Shown piece after piece: positions 43,651-55,080 of a stretch of 64,000 nt of DNA; position 1 is the first letter of the stretch; each line of letters starts with the position of its first letter. Position numbers and translations under genes: made by a program. The notes under the pieces were generated by a model. It was not told where the DNA came from. It saw only the letters and a list, made by a program, of their open reading frames with translations, and did not search any database. The stretch is from assembly GCA_001599295.1 (NCBI GenBank), contig BCGN01000004.1:1054346-1118345 (forward strand), given 5' to 3'. Source of the stretch: Sporopachydermia quercuum (lineage: Eukaryota; Ascomycota; Sporopachydermiomycetes; Sporopachydermiales; Sporopachydermiaceae).

Positions 43651-45008
43651 CTTGCTCGGTTGAAAGTAATCTGGTNCAACGCAGTACTGATGCTACACTT
43701 CTGATTCAACTAATAGTGTAGAGTACAGGCGAAACTCTCAACTCTTTGAACGAGTTCTAATATTATTAGTATATAGAGCTGCTAGACGTAATCCTTATCA
43801 CAGCCATGAGGAATGGGAGTGTAAAAGCCTTTGTCCTAGTTCAATAACTACTAAACGTTCTATAGTCTCTCCAAAACTAGTTTCTTCAATTACGATTTAT
43901 GAAAGTAATTATAACACGGATCTATATACTCATGACACACTACTACTGCTTCGTTGCGTATCGCCTGAAATCTTGATAACGCCTCAAATACCTTGGAGGT
44001 GTTTAAATTAATTCACAGCTTGCGACACCTTACATGTGATCTCATGAAGAAAAGTTATTTGCAATATGCATGCCACATGCAGTTTCGTGCACATTGTGGA
44101 AAGTTTTGGAAAACTGTACCAAGGTTGAATCACAGCAACAGTGAGGAAAAAAGTTTCGATCAACCTGAGTAAAACAATTTTCAAACGAACAATAAAGTAT
44201 TCAAACAACCCAAACTACAATTAAACAGATTAATTAGAAAGTAGTAGTTGATAACTAAACTAAGTATTATCTATTAAAAGCCTACAAATATGTTTGAGCT
44301 CATATTAGATCAGAAGATCAATCTATGTAAAACACTGTGATAGAGTTAGTAACAATTCTTCCATAACATCTCGTGAAGACGAGAGTTTTTTAAACGGAAC
44401 TTGGAAAGAATATTGAGAGTTTCAGAGCTTTCTACTATCTTGGATGGTTGATCAACATATACTCGTTCAGTTGTCCCTATCTATAAAAGTTCATCATTTA
44501 ATCTCTATATCTTCTTTTCCAGTTCAAATTCATTGAAAACTTACCTATTCTACTAAAAAAATTGATTCTCCCCAAGCAAATAGACGAATTAAGTGACTTC
44601 AAATAAGGGATTCCTCTTCATGAATTTTGGCTNAACAACAACTGGGTTCGAGCATGGAAAAAAAATTTAAGGAAAAACAACAAAGAAGAAAGGTAGAAGG
44701 CAAGGAGTGCTTGAATGAATAAAAGCAAAGTTTCTTCACTGGGTACTCCAAGATATCTACCGAACCCCCCCAAAATTTAACTGTTTAGGTGATCAACATT
44801 TACAAAATTTATATCGGGCTGTCAAGTGAGCTAACTATTTGATTTGATTCATTTACTGCTAATTATGATTTGAACAAAACTACAATATAAGAAAAAAAAG
44901 ATATACCTAACCAATGATTATCAAGAAGAAAGCAAAAATTTCAAAATACCAATTTACGTATAGATGAATTGATTGAAAGGAATGAGGGTGCAATAGCCCT
45001 GATTACTC
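43651..45008. other. 1.4-kb intergenic: ZRT3 promoter and CDC11 3' flank
   Basis: AT-rich apart from the Zap1-like element. Single N at 43676 and 44633. No gene or RNA recognised. Confidence 0.55.
43990..44000 (-). promoter_or_regulatory. Putative Zap1 zinc-responsive element upstream of ZRT3
   Basis: ACCTTGGAGGT matches the Zap1 consensus ACCTTNAAGGT at all but one base (G for A). It lies about 340 bases before the ZRT3 start. Zap1 is known to activate ZRT3 in S. cerevisiae. The element is near-palindromic, so strand is nominal. Confidence 0.55.
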
Positions 45009-46235
45009 CTATTGAGGCGTTTCACTAGCCGCTGATAGCCTTTTGGCTTGTGCTAGTTTCTCTTCCATTTCTTTCAATTGCCTTTCCCTTTCTAAAAGTT
45101 CTTGTCGTTTAGCTATCAGATCCCTTTGAACTCTTTCTTCAAACAGTCGTAATCGTTCTTCCTCCAATCTAATTTGCTCTTCTCTTGCCATATAAGCGTC
45201 ACTATTGGGTTGAGGTGAATTCACACTTATATCATCGACTGTAGTATTGTCGCCAGTTTTGGCACTATTTGAAGTTGTACTTGTAGCTGCGGAGGCAGAC
45301 TCAGATTTTGAGCTGGAACTAAGTTTCACTTCTCCACTCAAAGCATCTGTTCTATATTTCTCATACAGTATTTCATGAGTATATTCTTTAAGATCTTGTA
45401 GATGAGAAATAAGCAAAGCATTTCTCANTGGGGTGAAATCACACATAGTTGAATCATCAATATCAACATATCCCCAAGGATAAGTTCTTGCTCTTATTTT
45501 AAGCCCCGATGAGTTTTCAATGATTTCATTGCTTCCAACAACAGCAAATGGCAGAAGTGATCTTAGTATGGAATTTGCATTGATTGATTCCTCATCATCA
45601 ACCTCGGGATCAAATGGGAATGAGTAGATTGGGATTTCATAATGTTTGATATCTTCCATGATCAGCTTCTTCAAAGAAGTTAGCTCCTTGGGCAATAAAG
45701 AATCAGCTTTACTAATCACGGGGATGATATTGACATATTTACCCAATTTTTTCATAACCTCAACATCAATTTCTCTCAAACCGTGCCCAGTGGGTACAAT
45801 AAAATAAACCAAGGCATGAACCCTTCCATCTTTAAATCTTGGATTACGCCTTACCCTTGATTCTTCCATCAAGATTTCATCAAATTTCTTGGTAATGTAC
45901 TCCTCTATTATTCCAAAATTGTCTTCATTATCTAAATTATCCCCAAAACCTGGTGTATCAATAATATTCAAACTGATTCTTACTCCTTCATCATCTTCCA
46001 GTTCGACCGATTGTTCCCTTAGATCTAAATCAATATCCTTTCCTGCTTCCTCTGCCTCGGGAATAGTACTGCTGCATTCTACCACTTCTTTACCACATAA
46101 TGTATTAATAAATGTCGATCTTCCCGTTCCTGATTGGCCAACAACCATTATAGTAAACTGAATACCTTTCTTCAAAGTCTTCTTCTTTCGAAGAGCTGCT
46201 GATGATGTCAGCAAAGGTGATTCAACAGTGCTCAT
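45009..46235 (-). CDS. CDC11: Septin Cdc11
   Basis: Terminal subunit of the septin hetero-octamer at the bud neck, a scaffold for cytokinesis. 408 residues (S. cerevisiae 415). Polybasic RKKKTLKKG (16-24) precedes the GTPase domain. The P-loop GQSGTGRST (33-41) has Arg where most septins have Lys, as in yeast Cdc11, so nucleotide binding is probably weak or absent. DTPGFGD (G3), SKAD (G4, in ISKADSLL), and the septin unique element (NALLISHLQDLKEYTHEILYE) follow. A C-terminal coiled coil starts near residue 350 (REEQIRLEEERLRLFEERV). One codon has an N (45428). The pattern EESRVRRNPRFKDGRVH is near identical to yeast Cdc11. Confidence 0.95.
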   Translation of the reverse strand: MSTVESPLLTSSAALRKKKTLKKGIQFTIMVVGQSGTGRSTFINTLCGKEVVECSSTIPEAEEAGKDIDLDLREQSVELEDDEGVRISLNIIDTPGFGDNLDNEDNFGIIEEYITKKFDEILMEESRVRRNPRFKDGRVHALVYFIVPTGHGLREIDVEVMKKLGKYVNIIPVISKADSLLPKELTSLKKLIMEDIKHYEIPIYSFPFDPEVDDEESINANSILRSLLPFAVVGSNEIIENSSGLKIRARTYPWGYVDIDDSTMCDFTPXRNALLISHLQDLKEYTHEILYEKYRTDALSGEVKLSSSSKSESASAATSTTSNSAKTGDNTTVDDISVNSPQPNSDAYMAREEQIRLEEERLRLFEERVQRDLIAKRQELLERERQLKEMEEKLAQAKRLSAASETPQ

Positions 46236-46923
46236 GGTTATTCTATAATCCCTTATAATTCTTTAATTGGCACCACAGAATATCTATACTTCAATTGTTC
46301 GTTGATCAATCCCACCTAATAATAAACGGATTCAAAATTGCAGTTATCTTGATATCTAAGATCTTTTTTTATTTTTATTCATTCATGTTGTGATTTATGC
46401 ATTTCTATCATCAAAAATGCCATTCTTTCGAGATGTTTTTGGTGGTTTTCCTTTTCGTGAAGTTTCAATCACGTTTCGTAATTGACTTTTATTCTGTCAA
46501 GATCGTCTTGGACGCGTTTGACGGGTAAACATTAGATCACATGATTAAACAGGAAATTCTATCCAACTGTTGACCGACCTATAACTCGGAGACAATAATA
46601 TAATATTATTTCCACTATTTCAATAGTAGAATACCAGTAGCTAAACATAAAATCATTTAGTAATAATTGATACATCATAAATTAGGTGTTTTATTGTCAA
46701 AATGAAAATTTATTCCTTTTATTAATCGTTAAATAATATGGTTAATTATATATTAGGCTTATTGTTGCTTTATGAAAAAGCTGACGCGTAGTTACTCAGG
46801 CCATGTGCCATTATCGAACCATGAATACTCAATTACCTTTCTCAGTCGAAATAGATCAAACCAAACCCATCTCCAAAGTGTTAGATTTAAATTTTCAATG
46901 TTCCACCTCCCAACTAATATAAC
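46236..46923. other. Intergenic: CDC11 promoter and SAP1-type gene 3' flank
   Basis: Contains GATCACATGATTA near 46533, resembling the E-box-like word at 25253. No gene recognised. Confidence 0.5.
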
Positions 46924-49900
46924 TCATGCCCCTGAGCTGCCAAACTGACCTGCCCATTTCTCAAACTCCTTCAAACTTTCGTTACCGACACTTGCCCTGA
47001 TATGCTTTAAACTATTTCTGAAGTCCTTGAATTGGATTGGTCGAATGACATCTGTTGCCACAGATAACAAATTTTCTCCTAGTTCTCTGATTGGTCCCAT
47101 AGCAGCATCTTTTGCTAACGCTGTAAGATCAGATCCAGAAAACCCTTCAGTCAGTTCAATCAACTCAATAAATTCTTGGTTAGATAGTTCATGTTTTTGA
47201 TGCTTCAACAAATTCCTTAACTGCACTTCCCTTGTTTCTGGTTCCGGTAGAGGTATATATTGTCTTCTTGCGAATCTTCTTCTTGCTGCTTCGTCAATTG
47301 CCCACGGAAGATTGGTGGCAGCTAAAACTAATACACGATTATCTTGAGTGGTCACTTCTCTTCCTGCTGCTGCTCGTGAAAGTTCACTCCATTGAACTAA
47401 GAATTCTGTTTTCACTCTACGTGTTGATTCATGTTCACTATCGCCTCTTGTTCCCATAATCGAGTCAATCTCGTCTACAAATATAATCGAAGGAGCAAAT
47501 GCTTTTGCTAAGGCAAACAAAGCGCGTACTAATTTTTCACTTTCACCCATCCATTTACTCATTAAACTACTAGAACTAATGGCAAAAAAAGTACTTTTAC
47601 TTTCTGTAGCAACTGCTCTCGCGAGCATAGTCTTACCTGTACCTGGAGGACCAAATAATAGCATGCCACGGATCGGTTCTCTAAGACCAAGGAATAGATC
47701 TGGACGTAGAAAAGGATAAACCACAGCTTCTTTCAATGAATTTTTTGCTTCTTCTAGACCTGCAATATCTGACCAATAAACATCATCACCATGAATAACA
47801 ACATCTTGAAGGATTTGGCTTGCAGCATCAGAATCGATGTTGAGAGTCGGAATAAGTTCTTTGGCCTTTCGATTGAACTCTTCTGCAGGGTCAATAACTT
47901 TCTCTTCCACCTTAGATTCTTGTATACTTTCACTCTCAGTATCTGGTTCAGCATCAACATTTTCAAAGGAAGTACCCTTTGAGTTTTCCTGTGATAAAAC
48001 TTTCGGTGCACTGGAATGCTTAGGAAAAGTTTTTGAGGATGTCTTATTTGCGAAAGATGTGCGCGTAGATGTCACTGAGGATTTATCTACAGTTACCGGT
48101 TTAGCTTGAGTTGAGCCTGTTGTAGATTTAGCAATAGTCGTTTTAGTAGAGGAACTGGGCACAGCTTTTTTAACAGTTTTCTTCACTGGGATTGATGAAC
48201 ATGAGGACTTTGCACTTGTTGAAGGTTGAGATGTTGGCGTTAATTTAGTTTGATTTACTGGGGATGTCGTTTTCTTTATAAGCTTTTGACTGCTCACTTT
48301 GGTTGAAGGCGCCGCCCTTGCTGTAGTAGGCTTTGCAACCACTTTGACAACGGGCTTAAGAGCCGGTCTAACAGTAGGCTTTACTGTAGTTTTGACAGCA
48401 GGTTTAACAACAGGCTTCACGACATGCTTGACAGGTTTGATCACAGGTTTAGTCATTGCTTTCGAAACTGGCTTTACTGTCGTCCGAGGAGTCGCTGCAT
48501 CAATTGATTTCCGAGTTGCAGTTAAACTATTTGTATTTAACATACTACTAGATCTAGATGAATAAGCACTAGCAGGGACTTCTATACCAGCATGCTTTCT
48601 ATGCTTTGGTTTCTGCTTCAAAGGAGTATTCCTAAGAGTAGTTAGAAATTGTCGTTTGGGCTGATAATCACTCAAAGAATTAGAATTGCTGAAACTATCA
48701 GACCCATTTGTAATAGCCTTTGATAACTTATTATCAGATGATTGTGCTGTTGAAGATTTAATCAAAGAAGGTCTTTCACTAGATTTGGGTTTGACTGCAG
48801 GGAGATCCATTTTATCAGGCTCGTTACTGAAACAATTGTCATCATTCACAGTGGTTTTCAACGAGTGTACTGTTGAATTGAGAGCTGCCGATCTTTCTAT
48901 TTGATTGCCATATGTTCCTTGTGTTATATCATCAAGATTAGTGTGATTGTTACTAACGTTGTCGATATGAACTCCAAAGAAGCCTCCACCTTCTTCTTCT
49001 TTGACTCCAAACTTTGCTGCTGGAGATTGTGGTGAGACGCTCTTTTCTAATCGAATCATTTCGTCTAACTCATTATGAGACAATGTCAAAGAAGATCTTG
49101 ATCGTACTTCAAGATCAGACAATGAAGTCGAAGTTCCAGACAAGTCAATCAAGTCATTTTTATTATTATTGTCATATTCTTCTTCTTCGTATTTCTCAAT
49201 CTCATCGTCTGAATCATCATAATTTATGGGTTCTATCTTTTTCAGTAAATCAACAGTTTTCGGTATAGGTGGGATTACAGGTAAAGAATTAGACCGATAA
49301 TCATTATGTTTTTCGTCTTGCAATGGTGTTGAGTCTTGCACTCGATATGGGGAAACTGGCTGGGACTGATATGTAGTACTTGAGGGCAGGGATCTTGCAA
49401 AATAAGTTTCTCTATTTTCACGCTGGATATTAATCACCGGTGGAGAAACATGTGCTGATTTTTGAATAGTAATAGATGGTACAGGTTTAGTAAAGTAGAA
49501 TGTATCATCTGATGTATCATCCGACGGGTCAGAAGGGTATCCTGCTGCCGTGGATAATTGTGGAGGCAGAGAAGGAGGTAGAGGCAAATGAGACGCTAGT
49601 GCTGGTGTATTATTGAATTTATTAGTCGCTGCTTGACCTGGTGAGGACATGTGTGCTGGTTTTAGTGGAATAACAGGTTTTGATGTTTTGTGTTTTTCTG
49701 CAGATGATACAGATGAATATTTTTGGGAAGGTATCTGTAATTGAGAATCACGCTTATCAACACATGCAGGTGAATTAAGAGGTTTCAGAACTGAATATTC
49801 TTCCAAAAATTTGTTCTTTTGGCGATTAATGCTGTTAGCTAAAATAGGTGATGATTCGCCATAGAGAGAATATAAATCATCGATGTCACTATTTCTCTTT

Positions 49901-50703
49901 CCTTCTATCATCGCTGCTTGATGGCTATTAAATGATTGTTGATTATTGCTATATACTGGTGAGCTTGTTGAGGTAAATTTTGACAAAGAAGTACTAACCG
50001 GAGGGGGTAACCCACGACGACTGTCATAATCAGATTGATCAGAGCGTCTTCTTGATGGAATCTTATCAAAAGAATATTTTCTACCAGGATCTAATGGTGA
50101 TACATGTATAGATCCTCTAGGTCCAATAAGAGTTTTATCATCCGGATTGATGACAACATTATCTGCTGATCGAGAAGTTTGAAAAATACCACCAGCAACT
50201 CTTGCATTTCTTAGAGAATTACTTGAACTTGATCCGGGTGTTCTAGTACTAGTTAATGAACCAGTGCTCATATTTGAGCTCACATGGTGATTATGAATAA
50301 TATTCCTACTTGATGATCCATTGTACTCAGGTCTTTTTCGAAGGGGATACCTCACGTTTGAGGGTTGATGGATATTATTATTAGAAGAATTGCGTTCATG
50401 AGAATTGAAGTTGACACTATTATTCGACAACTTACCAATAAGATTATTTGTTTGATTTATCGCTTGATATTCAATATCCTTGATAGAATTATATGTTTCT
50501 AAATTCTTTGCTGAAAGTTGGGTTGCGATTATGTCTTGCAAACCATTCTGTACTCGATCCTGTACATTCTGCCAAATTGTTAGAGCCTCAGAGTACGATT
50601 TTTGAATCTCTAAATAAATTGCTCTTTGAGATTCAGCTACTAATAGATCAAGTAGACTATCCAACCTTTGTCTAACGATTGTACTATGATAGTAAGGATC
50701 CAT
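46924..50703 (-). CDS. SAP1: Sap1/Yta6-type AAA ATPase (katanin/spastin/fidgetin clade)
   Basis: 1259 residues, longer than S. cerevisiae Sap1 (897) or Yta6 (754), mainly through a disordered middle. Residues 1-90 are helical and MIT-like ([21 protein letters not shown]). About 100-960 is Ser/Pro-rich, with a degenerate Lys-Pro-Val repeat near 738-805. The meiotic-clade AAA domain starts with [15 protein letters not shown]. Walker A GPPGTGKT is near 1018-1025, Walker B is IIFVDEIDS, sensor 1 is VLAATN, arginine fingers are in [10 protein letters not shown], and the clade-specific C-terminal helix ends [12 protein letters not shown], almost as in Sap1. Yta6 acts in spindle or septin-linked positioning and Sap1 binds Sin1 in vitro; the two cannot be told apart here. 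Its promoter is divergent with TIM50. Confidence 0.88.
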   Translation of the reverse strand: MDPYYHSTIVRQRLDSLLDLLVAESQRAIYLEIQKSYSEALTIWQNVQDRVQNGLQDIIATQLSAKNLETYNSIKDIEYQAINQTNNLIGKLSNNSVNFNSHERNSSNNNIHQPSNVRYPLRKRPEYNGSSSRNIIHNHHVSSNMSTGSLTSTRTPGSSSSNSLRNARVAGGIFQTSRSADNVVINPDDKTLIGPRGSIHVSPLDPGRKYSFDKIPSRRRSDQSDYDSRRGLPPPVSTSLSKFTSTSSPVYSNNQQSFNSHQAAMIEGKRNSDIDDLYSLYGESSPILANSINRQKNKFLEEYSVLKPLNSPACVDKRDSQLQIPSQKYSSVSSAEKHKTSKPVIPLKPAHMSSPGQAATNKFNNTPALASHLPLPPSLPPQLSTAAGYPSDPSDDTSDDTFYFTKPVPSITIQKSAHVSPPVINIQRENRETYFARSLPSSTTYQSQPVSPYRVQDSTPLQDEKHNDYRSNSLPVIPPIPKTVDLLKKIEPINYDDSDDEIEKYEEEEYDNNNKNDLIDLSGTSTSLSDLEVRSRSSLTLSHNELDEMIRLEKSVSPQSPAAKFGVKEEEGGGFFGVHIDNVSNNHTNLDDITQGTYGNQIERSAALNSTVHSLKTTVNDDNCFSNEPDKMDLPAVKPKSSERPSLIKSSTAQSSDNKLSKAITNGSDSFSNSNSLSDYQPKRQFLTTLRNTPLKQKPKHRKHAGIEVPASAYSSRSSSMLNTNSLTATRKSIDAATPRTTVKPVSKAMTKPVIKPVKHVVKPVVKPAVKTTVKPTVRPALKPVVKVVAKPTTARAAPSTKVSSQKLIKKTTSPVNQTKLTPTSQPSTSAKSSCSSIPVKKTVKKAVPSSSTKTTIAKSTTGSTQAKPVTVDKSSVTSTRTSFANKTSSKTFPKHSSAPKVLSQENSKGTSFENVDAEPDTESESIQESKVEEKVIDPAEEFNRKAKELIPTLNIDSDAASQILQDVVIHGDDVYWSDIAGLEEAKNSLKEAVVYPFLRPDLFLGLREPIRGMLLFGPPGTGKTMLARAVATESKSTFFAISSSSLMSKWMGESEKLVRALFALAKAFAPSIIFVDEIDSIMGTRGDSEHESTRRVKTEFLVQWSELSRAAAGREVTTQDNRVLVLAATNLPWAIDEAARRRFARRQYIPLPEPETREVQLRNLLKHQKHELSNQEFIELIELTEGFSGSDLTALAKDAAMGPIRELGENLLSVATDVIRPIQFKDFRNSLKHIRASVGNESLKEFEKWAGQFGSSGA

Positions 50704-52347
50704 GGTTCTTTATGTTGTCATTAAGGCAAACAAAATCAGTTTGACGAGATCATATTTGATTTAGTTTTGGGCCACTTTTCAATAAGAAACAACAGCGACA
50801 AACTGAATAATGACAAAAGTAACAAAGGTTAAGCTTCTAGTGCACTCTACTGATAATTTGACTTTTTTTATCACCAGATGTAGTTGATTCGATTATGGAT
50901 ATAATGATAGTGCGTTTTCTAAAGCTTGCTCAACAAAGGGTAGTTATTTTTGCAATTTCCTTTCAGGAAGATAGGCCACTTGATCAATCAAGACAACTAG
51001 TATAGAAGGTTAGTTACTATTTCAGAGAGATTAGAAATTCAATAGAAGCTTAAGATTCTCAAAAATTGTAAATAAAATGAATACTACGTTTTAGATCTTA
51101 GTTATTTAGAACCTATCCTAAAAAGTTATTTATAAGATTTACTTACTACAATATGATCAGACATGCCAAGGTGATAAATGTACTGTTAGGTGGGTATGAC
51201 GAGAAGAGATATATGGTTTGAGTCCAGACAGCGAATATGACCTACTGCAGGAAGGCTGTAGTGTGAGTGCAAGTTTGATAACAACTGCCTACAGAAATAA
51301 GCTCCGAATATATAATGGCTCCTGTTGGTTAACTGTGAATACAGGATGTTTATCAAATTATTGATGTACACTACAATATAGTTAGCTTTTCTGGGGTTTA
51401 AAAAGCGATCAGGCAATCACATCACATAGTAAGTGAAACGCGTTTACGAGAGATATGTGTTCAGTACACATTTGAAATGAAGAAAGCGGATTCTATCTAA
51501 ATATCTTCATCATTATAGTAAAGAAAGTCTTCAATAATCAAGTTGTTGATAAACTGTGGATTTTAAGGTTGAAAAGACTACTGATATAGAGACGTGGAAT
51601 TTAATGACACTTTCGTGAGTAGCGAGTGACCGGTAAGTAAGTACCTGGGATCAGTGATGCCCGTCAAGGCTCAAACAATAAATGTAACATTTGAGCAAGC
51701 ACCTCACTAGATTTCCGGATCAAAAAGACCGCTATATATACATTGCTATTTAGTATTTAAAATAAACTAGTAAACGAAATTAAGTTAATCGTCCCGATAA
51801 CCTTCTGGAATTCATTCAAGTCTTTATCATTCTATGATTTCTTGCATGGTAGAATGTATTTAAAGATGCAAACGCCATAATCAATCTTTACAAATTTCCC
51901 AATTTGTACTGAGCCACAATTGCTGCTAAATATCACATCATCAGAAATCATTAGGATATATTATGTCAAGGATTATATACTGTCCATGTCATGGCCATGT
52001 CATGGCCTGTCAAGTGACATCTTGCTTTGGCGGGTAATCCACTAGAGTGAAAAATTACTTGAGTTATGGATTGTTGGTTTGTTCGAACGTTTGATGATCA
52101 CAGCATGAGGATGATTATAACTCGAAAGAATAAATGTTCCAATCAAGATATATTAGCTTCAGCAGTGACATAGAAAGTGTAAAGCGCAACTTGGTTGTAA
52201 ACGGTCTTATAATTAATTGCAACGCTTTAAAGTCGTCTGAACAATAGGCAATTTGTTCTGTTGCCTCGTTCACCGTACTATTTGTTTTTGCTTTTTTTTT
52301 GAAATCAGGGGTTTAAGTTCATCTAGATAGAATCAATATTTTGCAGA
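50704..52347. other. 1.6-kb divergent intergenic region SAP1-type / TIM50
   Basis: Includes a perfect tandem 11-mer, CCATGTCATGG twice at 51984-52005, about 340 bases before TIM50. Otherwise AT-rich without a supported gene. Confidence 0.55.
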
Positions 52348-53715
52348 ATGTTTCACCTAAGAAATATTGTTCGAAGATCACTGGCAACTGGAGTTCGTGT
52401 ATCTGCTGATACTTCGGTTAACTCCTATTTGAAAGCGAAGAGCATCAGACTCCTCACCTCTTCGGCGATCACCAGAAATGGAAAGAAAGAAGCTCAAAAA
52501 AAACCAGAGTCGTTATTGACAGATGACTTATTAGCAAAGGCAGGAATTGACCCTACTGAAAGTATTAAACAAACTGAAGGAGAGACCACTGATGAGGGAA
52601 AGAAGCAAAGCGAAGAAGGAGAGACTAGAAGAAGAGGTATTAAGTCTTCTCATGAGATCAAACGTGAAAGAAGGGCAAAATATGCATACTTAGCTACACT
52701 TGTAGGTGGAATTGGTCTAGGTGTTTATATGGGAAGAGATTGGGAAGATGACGAAACTGAACATATGGATATTCCTAATGGATACACCCCAGGTCTCATT
52801 TATAAGAGGGCTAGCGCTAGGTTTTCTGATGTTTTCTCTTACTATAAGGAACCAAGTTTTAAGACACTTTTGCCTCCACCTCCCCCAGAACCTTACAGAA
52901 GAGACTTGACATTAGTCTTAGGTTTAGAAGACTTTCTGATTCATGCCAGTTGGGATGTCAAGAATGGCTGGAGAACGGCCAAGAGACCTGGTTTAGACTA
53001 CTTTTTGACATATTTAGCCCAGTTTTATGAGATTGTTATTTTCTCATCAAATTACATGGCAGAAATTGATAGAATTATTAACAAGATTGATCCTCTTCAC
53101 GTAGCTATCAATCACGTTCTTGCTAGAGAAGAGACTAAATATAAAGACGGTAAAATCATAAAAGATTTATCTTATATGAACAGAGATCTAGAGAAGATTA
53201 TTATTATCGATGCTGATCCTGATGCCTATTCTTTACAACCTGATAATGCTATTCCGGTTCCTAAATGGGAAGGAAATGCTGACGACCGAGAACTTTTAAA
53301 GATTATTGCATTCCTTGAATTTCTCGCTTCTCAACCCATTAAGGATGTTAGACCTATTTTGAAGAGTTTCCAAGGCACATATCTCCCAGATGAATATATT
53401 AGAAGAGAAAACCTTGCAAGAGAAAAGTATCTCCAAACTCATGCTAACAGGCGATCTATTTTTTCCGGCGAAGCAGGTGCTAAACCTCAAATGTATCTTG
53501 ATAGATTTAGAGAAGAGAACAAGAAGCATTATGCGAAGGTGATGAAACAATTTGAAGAACAGAAGGAAAGCCTTCAGAAACAAATGGAGGAAGAAATGCG
53601 TGCCCAACAACAAAATTTGACTCTTGGTAATATTGCCAAGTCTTGGATGGGTGATCCTTCTGCTCTTCAATCCCCTCAAGTTCAAGCCGCAGCAGAAGCT
53701 CAACAAACTAAATAA
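52348..53715 (+). CDS. TIM50: Mitochondrial presequence receptor Tim50
   Basis: Receptor subunit of the TIM23 translocase; it binds presequences as they leave TOM and keeps the channel closed. 455 residues (S. cerevisiae 476). An Arg-rich, acid-free N-terminus is a matrix-targeting presequence. The single membrane helix is at about 112-131 (AYLATLVGGIGLGVYMG). The intermembrane-space domain is FCP1/SCP-phosphatase-like (LTLVLGLEDFLIHASW, GWRTAKRPGLDYF, IIIIDADPDAYSLQPDNAI). The DxDxT catalytic signature is replaced by GLEDF, as in yeast Tim50, so no phosphatase activity is expected. A Gln/Glu-rich coiled coil follows. No intron. Confidence 0.96.
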   Translation: MFHLRNIVRRSLATGVRVSADTSVNSYLKAKSIRLLTSSAITRNGKKEAQKKPESLLTDDLLAKAGIDPTESIKQTEGETTDEGKKQSEEGETRRRGIKSSHEIKRERRAKYAYLATLVGGIGLGVYMGRDWEDDETEHMDIPNGYTPGLIYKRASARFSDVFSYYKEPSFKTLLPPPPPEPYRRDLTLVLGLEDFLIHASWDVKNGWRTAKRPGLDYFLTYLAQFYEIVIFSSNYMAEIDRIINKIDPLHVAINHVLAREETKYKDGKIIKDLSYMNRDLEKIIIIDADPDAYSLQPDNAIPVPKWEGNADDRELLKIIAFLEFLASQPIKDVRPILKSFQGTYLPDEYIRRENLAREKYLQTHANRRSIFSGEAGAKPQMYLDRFREENKKHYAKVMKQFEEQKESLQKQMEEEMRAQQQNLTLGNIAKSWMGDPSALQSPQVQAAAEAQQTK

Positions 53716-54513
53716 GCATTTTGCCAGTTTAATGGTAATATGAACATTTGATTATCTTGTCTTATTTTTTGAATCTTTGGTTGATCCCATTGTAGATCAG
53801 TCTTTAGTTACAATAGCTGTATATATGTCCCTGCTTTCGTGTATATCCTTAGTTTCAATACTAGTTCATAAATGATTTGAATCTAATGAATATTTAGGTT
53901 ATTATGATTTGTTCCCTTATTCTGTTATCCTCAAGTAGCTCGTGTTCTTTTTTCATTTTTTATTTTATTTTTGTTTTTAAATATTCGTTTGACTTACCGT
54001 ACTCTTTCGATAAATACTTTCTTCTATTTATATATTTGTAGTGCAAAAGGATTTCTTTGTCCCGATCTACTACAATACAATGATTTAGATAGAATCATTC
54101 TTAAGGAGAAATGATAGGCCCATCAAACTATAAATATGAACATAGAAGTATTCTAACATTAATAATTATAAAATGATAAACCATCAATTCATTCTTTTAC
54201 ATCACACACCAATTGGGACAATTAGGGATGTGATAGGTTATTGCCAATTGTGGACAATACTTTCTAAGCTCAGGNCCTAATTTGGATGGGTTCTTTTTGT
54301 TTCACCAACAACTGCCTAATCACTTAAACCATCGAAGATGATATATGTATCTGATAAGAAGAANCCAGTTCGGGGAACAGATTGTATGATCAGAAGGCTG
54401 AAGTACGCACGAATTGGGATTTTAATCAATCTTAAAACAGAAAGAATTATAACTGGAACACTCACAGAAGGTTATTATGTATATATAGTGTGAAGCGATT
54501 GATTATATTGGGC
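53716..54513. other. Intergenic: TIM50 3' flank and SUZ-gene promoter
   Basis: AT-rich with two single N positions (54275, 54364). No other gene recognised. Confidence 0.55.
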
Positions 54514-55080
54514 ATGAGTCAAGAACAGGCTTGGAATGCTTGGGACTCCTGGAGTTCTGGCGAGAATGTGCGTATAAACACAAAATTTATTGAATTGAAT
54601 GACAAGTAATAGAAATATTAATGTATTTTATCAGTCTAAAGAAAAACAACAATCCGTTCAAAGTAATGGGAAAAAGATTCTTAAGTAAGTTACATATTGT
54701 TGTCGTCCTGTCCTGTCTTGAGTTATGTTAGGTTGAGGTGAAAGTCATCAACTAATCATATATGCCTGAACCATTTGACTAATGATTAAGAAACGATTTC
54801 ACAATAGTTGATTCCAATTCCAATACTTCTTTTCAGCCAAGAAAGAAGTTTTTACTCCGGGAAGATCAAGGTATGTTGAATGATTTGTTTGATGTTTCAC
54901 GTTTGATTTCTGTAAGGTGCTTGATACAATACTAAAATATTTTTGCTCACTTTAGCTCAACCTCCTTCAGTTGAGCAAGAACCGGAACAACATGATATTC
55001 AACAACGACTGAAAGATAGAGAACTGAAATATAAATTAGCAAGAGAGAAACTCTTCGGCAAAGAGGGTCAGAATAAATAG
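54514..55080 (+). CDS. Small SUZ-domain protein, four exons
   Basis: Not visible as a single open frame. Exons 54514-54567, 54635-54684, 54842-54870 and 54956-55080 give 85 residues. Introns are 67, 157 and 85 nt, GT-AG, with GTAAGT and GTATGT donors for the second and third and a weaker GTGCGT for the first. Branch points are less canonical (TATTAAT, ACTAAT, TACTAAA). The spliced protein has a Trp-rich start (AWNAWDSWSS), then KKILKKKFLLREDQ and LKDRELKYKLAREKLFG. The last part is the SUZ-domain signature (RE..Y..AR...FG) found in R3H proteins and in the small human protein SZRD1, whose layout it follows. SUZ domains bind RNA. The acceptor of exon 3 (CCAAG) is chosen because the nearer TTTCAG breaks the frame. 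Confidence 0.65.

Noticed and set aside
44640-44660. GGGTTCGAG, resembling a tRNA B-box; similar words near 4720, 5064 and 6364
   Set aside because: Flanking bases cannot form the T-stem and no A-box or acceptor stem is present, so no tRNA gene is called.
54568-54634. Alternative reading of the SUZ-gene second exon in the +1 frame
   Set aside because: It runs into a stop soon after the fourth exon begins and lacks the SUZ signature.
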